A program made the translations under genes and the position numbers. Below, one piece after another: positions 35,300 to 42,238 of a stretch of 42,238 nucleotides of DNA. The stretch is from an uncultured Bacteroidota bacterium (GTDB taxonomy: Bacteria; Bacteroidota; Bacteroidia; Bacteroidales; GWA2-32-17), in NCBI GenBank assembly GCA_903837285.1, contig CAILUD010000130.1, forward strand, positions 1 to 42,238, given 5' to 3'. Within the stretch, counting starts at the first letter, position 1. Every line of letters starts with the position of its first letter. A model generated the notes under the pieces. The model was not told the origin of the DNA, ran no database searches, and saw nothing but the letters and a program-made list of their open reading frames with translations.

Positions 35300-38242
35300 A
35301 TGAATAAACACATACTTACTTTACTCATTTTAGTTCTCTTTGGTTTTAATATTCAGGCAAAGCACGTAACTAAAGAAAGAGCTACAATAGTTGCCAAAGC
35401 ATATATTAATTCAAAATCAAACAATCAAAATTGCATTGTTTCTGAAGTTTATACTGAAAAAATTAATAACATTGAAACATTTTATGCATTTTCCTTTTTG
35501 CCAAATGGTTTTGTAATTGTTTCGGCAGATGATAATGCTAAACCAATTATTGGATATTCAACGACAGGTAATTTCAATAAAAATAACATACCACCTCAAT
35601 TAAAAAACTGGTTAAAACAATATTCAGAAGGTTTTTATAATGAAATAATTTTAAAACAAAACTGCTTTTCCAAATCAAAAGATTGGGAACAAATTATTTC
35701 CGGTAATTATTATAATTCAAAAGCACTTGTTACTCCATTATGCACTACTTTCTGGGATCAATCATGTTATTATAACGAACTATGTCCTGCTGATACTTTA
35801 GGTCCATGTGACCATGCCGTAACCGGTTGCGTTGCAACAGCAATGGCACAAGTAATGAAATTCTGGAACTACCCTGCACAAGGTCAAGGCACTCACTCAT
35901 ATACTTCTAACTGGTACGGAATTTTATCGGCAAATTTTGGTGCAACAACATATAATTGGGGGGCAATGCCTAATGTTGTAGCATCAGCAAATCCTGCTGT
36001 GGCAACATTAATGAATAACTGCGGAATATCTGTTGACATGGACTATCAGGCAACATCATCCGCATCTGACAATTATCAAGCCCTTACTGCTTTACCCAAT
36101 TACTTTAAATATTCAAATAACATTGAATTTGTATATAAATATTACCATACAGATTCTACATGGATTGAGTTAATGAAATCTGAATTAGATGCAGGCAGAC
36201 CAATAATGTATCAGGGATTTCCAGATAGCACATGGATGTACGGCCATTCATGGGTTTGCGATGGTTACGACAATAATGATTTTTTACATTTTAATTGGGG
36301 ATGGGGACCTGGCAATGAAGGATATTATGAAGTAGGAAACTTTTTTTACCGAAGAAATAATGCAGCTCTTATAAAAATTATGCCAATAGTATCATGCGAT
36401 ATTGCTTTAAGAAATATTGTTTCACCAGTTCCAGCAACGTTTACAACAACTTCCACTATAAAGGTTAAGATATCAAATTACGACACATTACCGCATAACA
36501 ACATTCCAGTTTCATATGTTATTGATGGTGGTTTACCTGTAAATGAAATTATTTCAACTCAATTAGCAGCTCTGAGTGATACGGTATACGAGTTTATTCA
36601 ACCATTTAACTTCTCGCCTAACCCTGGGCATGTTTATAATGTTAAAATATATTCCTCCTTTAATTGCGATACTTATAAAACAAATGATACACTTACTATT
36701 CCAATTGAGAATGTAGCTTGTGTAAGCCCACCCTACTCTATGGGATTTGAACCTACTGAAAATTTTAACGGATGGGTAATAAATGATGTTAACTTAGATG
36801 GAAATAAATGGACCTTTGGAGCAGGTGGAAACACTCAACCAACATGCATAGGATACAATGGTGGCTCAACACAAGGTAATGACTGGCTTATTTCAAAATG
36901 CCAACAACTTGATGCTAACAAAATGTATAAATTATCTTATTACTATAAAGCAACCGGTCAGTTTTGGCCTCACAAACTTGGGGTATTTATTGGCAATGAC
37001 CAAAATATTGCAAACCAGACTACTTTACTTTATAGCGATACAAATATTATAAATACAAATTATGTAAAAAAGGAAATATATTTCACTGTTCCTACATCGC
37101 AGAGTTATTATATAGGTTGGCATTGCTTTAGCAATCCCGACAACTATACACTTGTTTTAGATGATATAAATATTTCCGAACAAATTGCACTAAATGCTGG
37201 ATTAGTTTCAACAAATTTACCCAATGAAACTTGCAATTTACAGCAGGAAAGCATACAAGTAGTTATTAAAAATTATTGCTCTACTGTTTTAAACAATTTT
37301 CCTGTAAGTTATTCATTAAACGGTGGTAGTCCGGTTACAGAAAACATAACAACAGCAATACCTGCCGGTGGCACGTTAGCATTTACTTTTAGCACTCCTG
37401 CTGATTTCTCAACTAATGTTACAAATAACGTTATAATTTTTACTTCATTACCAAATGACACAATTAACAATAACGATACTTTAAATTTTACTGTTATTAA
37501 TCATGTAAGTATAACGCCTACTTATACTATGGAATTTGAACTTACCAACGATTTTAGTGGCTGGAAAATTTATAATAACAATAATGATATTTATAATTGG
37601 TCGATACAAACTACAGGAGGAAGAACCCATCCTTATTGTATGCGTTACGATTACAGTTCATGGATTCCTGCCAATGACTGGTTTGTTTCATCATGCGTAA
37701 GTTTATTATCTTCTCAGACTTATAAACTAAGCTTTTGGTATAAAGTTGAATCAAACCAATGGACAGAAAAACTTAAAATATTTATTGGAGATGGGCAGGA
37801 TTATAACCTATTAACTACACAACTACTGGATTTACCGAATTTAATAAATACAAATTACCAATATGCAGAAATAATATTTTCGGTACCTACAGACAACTTA
37901 TACTACCTAGGCTGGTATTGTTATAGCGATGCTAATCAGTTTAATTTATATATTGATGATATTTCGTTAGAATTTGCAACTAATAATCAAAGCGAAAAGT
38001 ATTTATCAGAATACCAAGCATATCCAAATCCTTTCAATAATGAAATTACAATTAACCATAGTTCAGTTGTTAATGATAACATTAAATACGAAATTATTAA
38101 TTCATGCGGAAAACAAATTACAGAATTTGTCTCAAACGAAAATAAAATTAAAATTTCAACTAAAGATTTTAGTAAAGGTATTTATTTATTAAAAATAACA
38201 TCAAACAGTGAAGTAATAATTAAAAAATTAGTTAAGCAATAG
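35300..38242 (+). CDS. Secreted C10 (streptopain-type) cysteine protease with type IX sorting domain
   Basis: 980 residues from the ATG at 35300, giving a proper signal peptide (NKHILTLLILVLFGFNIQA). A pro-region of the C10 type follows to about 140. TGCVATAMAQVMKFW holds the catalytic Cys177, GHSWVCDGY the catalytic His316, and FNWGWG follows as in streptopain. Residues 370-900 hold two tandem copies of a CARDB-like beta-sandwich plus a cleaved-adhesin (choice-of-anchor J) domain, starting near CDIALRN and LNAGLVS. YPNPF (908-912) begins a type A sorting domain ending IIKKLVKQ. It is exported by Sec, moved across the outer membrane by the type IX system and anchored or released at the surface. 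Catalytic residues are intact. Confidence 0.92.
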   Translation: MNKHILTLLILVLFGFNIQAKHVTKERATIVAKAYINSKSNNQNCIVSEVYTEKINNIETFYAFSFLPNGFVIVSADDNAKPIIGYSTTGNFNKNNIPPQLKNWLKQYSEGFYNEIILKQNCFSKSKDWEQIISGNYYNSKALVTPLCTTFWDQSCYYNELCPADTLGPCDHAVTGCVATAMAQVMKFWNYPAQGQGTHSYTSNWYGILSANFGATTYNWGAMPNVVASANPAVATLMNNCGISVDMDYQATSSASDNYQALTALPNYFKYSNNIEFVYKYYHTDSTWIELMKSELDAGRPIMYQGFPDSTWMYGHSWVCDGYDNNDFLHFNWGWGPGNEGYYEVGNFFYRRNNAALIKIMPIVSCDIALRNIVSPVPATFTTTSTIKVKISNYDTLPHNNIPVSYVIDGGLPVNEIISTQLAALSDTVYEFIQPFNFSPNPGHVYNVKIYSSFNCDTYKTNDTLTIPIENVACVSPPYSMGFEPTENFNGWVINDVNLDGNKWTFGAGGNTQPTCIGYNGGSTQGNDWLISKCQQLDANKMYKLSYYYKATGQFWPHKLGVFIGNDQNIANQTTLLYSDTNIINTNYVKKEIYFTVPTSQSYYIGWHCFSNPDNYTLVLDDINISEQIALNAGLVSTNLPNETCNLQQESIQVVIKNYCSTVLNNFPVSYSLNGGSPVTENITTAIPAGGTLAFTFSTPADFSTNVTNNVIIFTSLPNDTINNNDTLNFTVINHVSITPTYTMEFELTNDFSGWKIYNNNNDIYNWSIQTTGGRTHPYCMRYDYSSWIPANDWFVSSCVSLLSSQTYKLSFWYKVESNQWTEKLKIFIGDGQDYNLLTTQLLDLPNLINTNYQYAEIIFSVPTDNLYYLGWYCYSDANQFNLYIDDISLEFATNNQSEKYLSEYQAYPNPFNNEITINHSSVVNDNIKYEIINSCGKQITEFVSNENKIKISTKDFSKGIYLLKITSNSEVIIKKLVKQ

Positions 38243-38343
38243 ATTTTTTTTAAGAATAACCTAAAAACTGGCTTTTCAAATCTACATTTAAATACCTTCT
38301 TTAAAATAATTTATTTAAAAAGCGTTGAATTTAAAATATGTTT

Positions 38344-38351
38344 TATATTTG
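38344..38351 (+). promoter_or_regulatory. Probable -7 promoter box for the beta-propeller lipoprotein gene
   Basis: TATATTTG matches TANNTTTG, 24 bases before the ATG at 38376. A TTG at 38325-38327 is only 16 bases upstream, shorter than the usual spacer. Confidence 0.45.
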
Positions 38352-38375
38352 TACTGCATTAAAATACAAACCAAT

Positions 38376-39425
38376 ATGAAAAAAAATAGCTATAATATAC
38401 TATTAATAAGCATAATACTACTAAGTATAACTTTTACAGGATGTGCTTTTTTTGAAAGTTTTAAAAAACCACAACAAGAAGTTTTTTTAGCAGAGGAAGG
38501 ACCATTAAAGTTAATTCGTTTTACTGACCCTAGCACTGAATCTGTTGCTGGTCCTGCTATTTTTAATGGAATAGGAAAAATCAGGTGGACATTAGGAAAA
38601 TTTATTGATATTAATCCTAAAAATCAAAATCTATACTATTTGTCAATTAGAAATGGGAACATTAATATTAACGAAAAAGAAACATCAGAAAATAATAGGT
38701 CGTCCTCTCCTAAAACCTTTAGAAGTAATATTGGATGTTTAACTGTTTCACCAAATGGAGATGGGATACTCTTTGTTGACAATAGCTCATCCGAAGCAAA
38801 TATTTTTTCAACTTCTCTTGACGGAAGCACAGGCTTAACTCAAATTACCCATGATAATGGTCTTGAAAACCATCCTTGTTATTCAAAAGATGGAAAAACA
38901 ATATATTATACAGTTACTGAAAGTGCCACTGACATTAATGGGAGCATTATACCAAGATACTATATTTGGGGAGTTGATATTAAAACTGGTACAAGAACAC
39001 AGTACGTTGAAGGAATGGAACCAACTACTATTTTAAAATCTGACGATTTATTATTAACAAGATATGATTATACTAATAATTTCTTTGAAATATGGAGAGT
39101 AGATTTAAATAAGGGAAAAGAAACTCGTTTATTATCTAGCAATGAAACATCTTATGCTAATCCTGATGTATCTCCAGATGGAAAGAAAATTACTTTTGTT
39201 TCTCAATCGCCAAAAACTAAAACATTAAAAGCAAATTTAGATATTTATATTTGTAATATAGATGGGTCACAAAAACAGCAATTAACCTATCATGGAGGAG
39301 CTGATTTATGTCCAGTTTGGAGTAAAGACGGTAACTCTATTTTCTTTATTTCTTCAAGAGCAAATAAGGGTAAAAAATACTCGGTTTGGAAAATGAATGT
39401 TCCTAAAAGTAATATTAAATTATAA
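38376..39425 (+). CDS. TolB/PD40-type beta-propeller lipoprotein
   Basis: 349 residues from the ATG at 38376, which starts a lipoprotein signal peptide ending FTGC (Cys23); a frame opening at 38325 would bury it. Several PD40 blades are visible: LTVSPNGDGILFVD, HPCYSKDGKTIYYT, NPDVSPDGKKITFVS and CPVWSKDGNSIFFIS, each with the S-x-D-G-K/N turn and paired with an I-x-x-x-x-x-D-G-S strand. Such propellers act as protein-binding platforms or sensors in the periplasm, as in TolB. No catalytic domain is attached. Function in this organism is unknown; it stands between the protease and a VOC-fold gene. Confidence 0.8.
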   Translation: MKKNSYNILLISIILLSITFTGCAFFESFKKPQQEVFLAEEGPLKLIRFTDPSTESVAGPAIFNGIGKIRWTLGKFIDINPKNQNLYYLSIRNGNININEKETSENNRSSSPKTFRSNIGCLTVSPNGDGILFVDNSSSEANIFSTSLDGSTGLTQITHDNGLENHPCYSKDGKTIYYTVTESATDINGSIIPRYYIWGVDIKTGTRTQYVEGMEPTTILKSDDLLLTRYDYTNNFFEIWRVDLNKGKETRLLSSNETSYANPDVSPDGKKITFVSQSPKTKTLKANLDIYICNIDGSQKQQLTYHGGADLCPVWSKDGNSIFFISSRANKGKKYSVWKMNVPKSNIKL

Positions 39426-39582
39426 ATTAGTTTCATTTTCTTAATGTATACGTTGTTTCATAATAATTAAAGCTCTAAAATCGGGAATAAATCATTCTAT
39501 ATATTTAACATAAATGAAATTTTAAAACTATTTCATCTAAGAAATAATATTGAATCTTTTTTAAGAAAGACAACCTATCTCG

Positions 39583-39601
39583 TCCTCGTTTGTAACGAGG
39601 A
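39583..39601. repeat. REP-like palindromic element
   Basis: TCCTCGTT (39583-39590) pairs with AACGAGGA (39594-39601) around TGT, a perfect 8-base stem in the 267-base gap before the VOC gene. The flanks (CAACCTATCTCG before, TGTCCCTATATCCGCAAAC after) are markedly richer in G and C than the surroundings. It resembles dispersed REP-type elements moved by IS200/RAYT-like transposases, but no transposase is nearby. The rest of the gap shows nothing recognisable. Confidence 0.55.
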
Positions 39602-39692
39602 TGTCCCTATATCCGCAAACAATTTCAACAACTAATCATATTTAACAAAATATAATACATAACGCAAAATTTCAAATAAAAAATCAATCTAA

Positions 39693-40229
39693 ATGAAAAA
39701 TAAGCTTTTAATAGTCATCGCTATAGTTGTATCTTTTTGCCTAGGATACTTTCTAAAGACAATTTTAACAAATGACACAATAAACAATACAACTATACCA
39801 TCAAAAGAAACCAAAAACATAAAAGTAACCAGTATTGGCGGTATATTTTTTAAATGTAAAGATCCTGAAAAATTGAAAGAATGGTATAAAGTTCATCTTG
39901 GTTTAAAAACAGATAAATATGGGACTAATTTTGAGTGGCGTCAAGGTGCCGACACGTCACAAAAAGGATATACACAATGGAGTCCGTTTGCAGAAACTAC
40001 AAAATACTTTGAACCATCTACAAAAGAATTTATGATAAACTATCGGGTTGGAAATCTGGAGGCGCTTGTTGAAGCTCTTAAAAAAGAAGGAGTAACTATT
40101 GCAGATACAATTGCAACATATGAATATGGAAAATTTGTACATATTATTGATATTGAAGGAAACAAAGTTGAATTGTGGGAACCTTATGATAATGAATATG
40201 CTAAAATTACTGGTGGAGTAACTAAATAA
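39693..40229 (+). CDS. Membrane-anchored VOC (glyoxalase-fold) protein
   Basis: 178 residues. One N-terminal hydrophobic helix (about 4-24) acts as an anchor or signal peptide. Residues 50-170 form one VOC module with paired beta-alpha-beta-beta-beta units: VTSIGGIFFKCKDPEKLKEWY, LGLKTDKYG, then VGNLEALVEALKKEGV and the closing IIDIEGNKVELWEP, whose Glu is the usual metal ligand. VOC proteins include glyoxalases, dioxygenases and resistance proteins; the reaction cannot be told. An exported VOC domain is less common than a cytosolic one. It lies 6 bases before the PepSY-like gene. Confidence 0.82.
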   Translation: MKNKLLIVIAIVVSFCLGYFLKTILTNDTINNTTIPSKETKNIKVTSIGGIFFKCKDPEKLKEWYKVHLGLKTDKYGTNFEWRQGADTSQKGYTQWSPFAETTKYFEPSTKEFMINYRVGNLEALVEALKKEGVTIADTIATYEYGKFVHIIDIEGNKVELWEPYDNEYAKITGGVTK

Positions 40230-40235
40230 AAAAAA

Positions 40236-40583
40236 ATGAAAAAACAACTATCAATTCTTTTATACTTTGCATGCGTAGCATTAACATCATGCAATAATAT
40301 AACTTCAGATTATACTAATAACATTAATTATAATGCAAAAATTGAAACAAATAATGAAAATTTATCCGATTTGATTAGCAAAGATTCTATTTTAAAAATT
40401 GCTGAGATAAATGCTAAAACAGCATATAATGATTTATCTATTTATAATGTTAAAGCAGTATTGAAAGAAGAAAAATGGTTTATAGATTATGAACTATCCG
40501 ACCCAGAAATGAATGGTGGAGGACCTCATTACGTTATTTCTGCCAAAACAGGTGAAATAATATCATTCAGATTTGAACAATAA
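40236..40583 (+). CDS. PepSY-like small lipoprotein
   Basis: 115 residues with a lipoprotein signal (ALTSC, Cys19). The mature part has one helix (SILKIAEINAKTAYN), strands around LKEEKWFIDYELSD, and an ending HYVISAKTGEIISFRFEQ, which is the arrangement of a PepSY domain (a helix, then strands ending in a D/S-A-x-T-G-E-I turn). PepSY proteins often inhibit or regulate peptidases at the cell envelope. It starts 6 bases after the VOC gene, so the two are probably cotranscribed. The domain call is by pattern only. Confidence 0.65.
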   Translation: MKKQLSILLYFACVALTSCNNITSDYTNNINYNAKIETNNENLSDLISKDSILKIAEINAKTAYNDLSIYNVKAVLKEEKWFIDYELSDPEMNGGGPHYVISAKTGEIISFRFEQ

Positions 40584-40632
40584 TTGAATTTAAATTCGCA
40601 TATTACATAAAATTAAATTAGTTTTTAAATTA

Positions 40633-41013
40633 ATGCAACTCGACTACATCGACAATATTAATGAATACGGGGATAATATAGTACGACTATACGATTTTAA
40701 CAGTGCAGAAGCAGAAAAATTTAAACAAATTGTAAAACTTACACTAATTACAAATAATAAACAACTAAACCTGTCTGATGTTGATTTTATTCATGCTCGT
40801 AACTGTAAAATGACTCTACGTATTTCTGACGAAGATTTAGGAATATCAACTACAAACAAAAAGAAATTTTTCTGCGATTTAACAATTGAAGGTTATAACC
40901 ATTTAATTTTATTACTTGAACCATTTTGCAAAAAAGAAACTAAAGGTTATCAATGGCTATACGATATTGACTCATCAACAGATTTTTTATTTTCGCCAGG
41001 TGGAACATGGTAA
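40633..41013 (+). CDS. Small hypothetical protein, 126 residues
   Basis: I do not recognise a named family. It is soluble with no signal peptide. Strands with conserved-looking acidic and aromatic residues (MQLDYIDNINEYGDNIVRLYDF) are followed by a helix (AEAEKFKQIVKLTL) and a C-terminal part ending FLFSPGGTW. The FSPGGTW terminus looks like a motif rather than chance. It lies 49 bases after the lipoprotein gene and 30 before the next small gene, on the same strand. It could bind a partner protein; nothing more can be said. Confidence 0.65.
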   Translation: MQLDYIDNINEYGDNIVRLYDFNSAEAEKFKQIVKLTLITNNKQLNLSDVDFIHARNCKMTLRISDEDLGISTTNKKKFFCDLTIEGYNHLILLLEPFCKKETKGYQWLYDIDSSTDFLFSPGGTW

Positions 41014-41043
41014 ACTATAAAACAAAACACAAAATAATACACT

Positions 41044-41502
41044 ATGAAAATTACAAAAATCGGATTACTACTTTTAATAATATTTTCAACTTCCATTTCA
41101 TTTTGTTATTCTCAAACGGGTAATGATACTCTAAAGCAAATTTTATCATCAAAAACATTTTCACTTGAAGAAGAATACATTGGTGATTGGGGAGGTTATA
41201 TTCACATATTTAATTTTTCAACAGAAAACAATACAGTTCAGGTAAAGTGTAAAAATCCTAAACTCATAAAAAACGAGAAAGAATTAGACGTATTGTTATC
41301 ATTAAATGATATAAAAAAACTTGAAAATATTTTTACTGATTGCTATGCCAAAATTTTAAATACAAAAAATGCAAGTACAGAACACATTTTTTATAAATTC
41401 AAAAACAAAGAATTTACATACATCATTGACGATAAATTCACTATGGAGTGTAATGAAATTTTTAAAGCATGGAAAGAAATGCTTTTAATAAAAACGGAAT
41501 AA
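41044..41502 (+). CDS. Small exported hypothetical protein
   Basis: 152 residues with a signal peptide (KITKIGLLLLIIFSTSISFCYSQ). The mature domain has strands in the first half (IGDWGGYIHIFNFSTENNTVQVKC), a helical segment around SLNDIKKLENIFTDCY, then strands and a final helix (ECNEIFKAWKEMLL). Three cysteines in the mature part (in QVKCK, TDCY and MECN) could include one disulfide. The family is not recognised. It is the last plus-strand gene of the window and is followed by a strong palindromic element. Confidence 0.65.
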   Translation: MKITKIGLLLLIIFSTSISFCYSQTGNDTLKQILSSKTFSLEEEYIGDWGGYIHIFNFSTENNTVQVKCKNPKLIKNEKELDVLLSLNDIKKLENIFTDCYAKILNTKNASTEHIFYKFKNKEFTYIIDDKFTMECNEIFKAWKEMLLIKTE

Positions 41503-41560
41503 TAAGAAACTGATTTGAATTTTAATTCCTGTCAACAAGTTAAATAAATACATTTACAAT

Positions 41561-41644
41561 AAAATCAATTTATTTTCCCCAAGCCCTAAAGGGAGTAAAT
41601 TGATTTTCAACACACCCTTTAGGGCGGGGTAAATGTTGAAAATC
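41561..41644. repeat. Compound element of three overlapping inverted repeats
   Basis: Three perfect inverted repeats overlap. AAAATCAATTTA (41561-41572) pairs with TAAATTGATTTT (41596-41607). GCCCTAAAGGG (41583-41593) pairs with CCCTTTAGGGC (41615-41625), extended outward by CCCC (41577-41580) and GGGG (41626-41629). GATTTTCAAC (41602-41611) pairs with GTTGAAAATC (41635-41644). The first and third share 41602-41607. It lies between the convergent ends of the small exported gene and the Lrp-type gene, so it could also end transcription. The GC-rich core contrasts with the AT-rich flanks. Confidence 0.7.
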
Positions 41645-41697
41645 ATAAACCTATAAAAAAATTTAAAAATTCAAAACAGTTTCTATATTATTTTTTG

Positions 41698-42168
41698 TTA
41701 TTCTAATGTCACTTGTCTGTTAAAACCTTCTTCTAACGAAATAAAAGTTTCAGTTAAAGAAATTTCAGGAATTGACTGTATATTTTCAACAATAACTTTT
41801 TTAAGATGCTCATTATTTGTTGCGTAAATTTTTACCAATAATGAATATTTACCAGTTATATGATGACATTCTACTATTTCGGGCACCTTTTTAATCCTAT
41901 TAAAAACCTCTTCATGCGTGCTTGTGCTTGTAAGATTTACTTGCAATCCTATATATGCACATGTAAGAAAACCTAACCCTTTTGGATTTAAATTGAATTG
42001 AGTTCCAGAAACAACCTTATCATCAAATAAATGCTTCACACGTTGATGTATTGCTGCTCCTGAAACTTTACACTTCCGTGCTATTTCAACAAAAGGCATA
42101 CGAGCATCTTTTGTAAGCAGAGCAAGGATTTTCTTATCTAAACTATCAATATGAAACTTATTTCCCAT
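41698..42168 (-). CDS. Lrp/AsnC family transcriptional regulator
   Basis: 156 residues. An N-terminal winged helix-turn-helix (DKKILALLTKDARMPFVEIARKCKVSGAAIHQRVKHL, residues 10-46) is followed by the RAM/AsnC ligand-binding domain (GLGFLTCAYIGLQVNL... then VPEIVECHHITGKYSLLVKI, with the GKYS turn of the effector site). Members bind amino acids as dimers, octamers or larger and control amino acid metabolism or global responses. Only the end of the window follows upstream, so its target cannot be inferred from a neighbour. Length and domain order are normal. Confidence 0.93.
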   Translation of the reverse strand: MGNKFHIDSLDKKILALLTKDARMPFVEIARKCKVSGAAIHQRVKHLFDDKVVSGTQFNLNPKGLGFLTCAYIGLQVNLTSTSTHEEVFNRIKKVPEIVECHHITGKYSLLVKIYATNNEHLKKVIVENIQSIPEISLTETFISLEEGFNRQVTLE

Positions 42169-42206
42169 AAAATCATAATTTAAATTTATATTTTTCTATT
42201 TTTTAT

Positions 42207-42214
42207 CAAATATA
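42207..42214 (-). promoter_or_regulatory. Probable -7 promoter box for the Lrp-type gene
   Basis: On the minus strand the bases read TATATTTG, matching TANNTTTG, 38 bases before the ATG at 42168. The -33 position falls at or beyond the window edge and cannot be judged. Confidence 0.5.
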
Positions 42215-42238
42215 CTTACAATATTTTTTTATTTTACA

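Noticed and set aside
1..42238. tRNA or rRNA genes, or an intact transposase
   Set aside because: I found no cloverleaf-like or rRNA-like stretch and no transposase frame; all intergenic regions are short and AT-rich.

Overview
The window is very AT-rich DNA from a member of the Bacteroidota (Bacteroidetes), probably an environmental relative of the Bacteroidales/Marinilabiliales. The evidence is a C10 protease ending in a type IX secretion sorting domain, many short SPII lipoproteins, a DbpA-type helicase with a DEYD box, promoters of the TANNTTTG type, and almost no Shine-Dalgarno sequences. I see no rRNA, tRNA, CRISPR array or intact insertion sequence. No stretch without a gene reaches 300 bases.

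Bases 1-21269 form one accessory biosynthetic or surface-tailoring locus. It opens with three radical SAM enzymes that carry an N-terminal twitch-type Fe-S domain (the first is cut by the window edge). These are interleaved with a family 2 glycosyltransferase, a glutamine-dependent asparagine synthetase-like amidotransferase, a GT8-like transferase and a GT32-like DXD transferase. Most of these genes overlap or nearly touch, so 1519-9158 reads as one operon behind a good Bacteroidota promoter. Next come two divergently oriented paralogous sulfotransferases around a 98-residue orphan. Then follow five tandem paralogous B12-binding-type radical SAM enzymes (11545-19459), a SAM methyltransferase and a third, different sulfotransferase. 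Glycosyl transfer, amidation, sulfation and radical methylation or rearrangement fit the building and decoration of a cell-surface glycan or glycolipid. The product cannot be read from the sequence, and I know of no described pathway with this gene set.

Bases 21373-26340 hold a minus-strand secreted protein made almost wholly of 33 MORN-like repeats with a regular superstructure, and a divergent penicillin-binding protein 1C. Bases 26451-31354 are a high-affinity phosphate uptake operon (pstS, pstC, pstA, pstB) plus an outer-membrane beta-barrel protein, with a clear promoter in front and a clear hairpin terminator behind. A dispersed-type palindromic repeat sits between pstS and pstC.

Bases 31519-42168 are mixed chromosomal genes: a lipoprotein, a small exported protein, a DUF3788 protein, a DEAD-box RNA helicase divergent from a large secreted C10 protease, a beta-propeller lipoprotein, a VOC-fold protein, a PepSY-like lipoprotein, two small unknowns and an Lrp/AsnC regulator. 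Two repeat-like palindromic intergenic elements lie in this part, one of them built from three overlapping, mutually exclusive inverted repeats.
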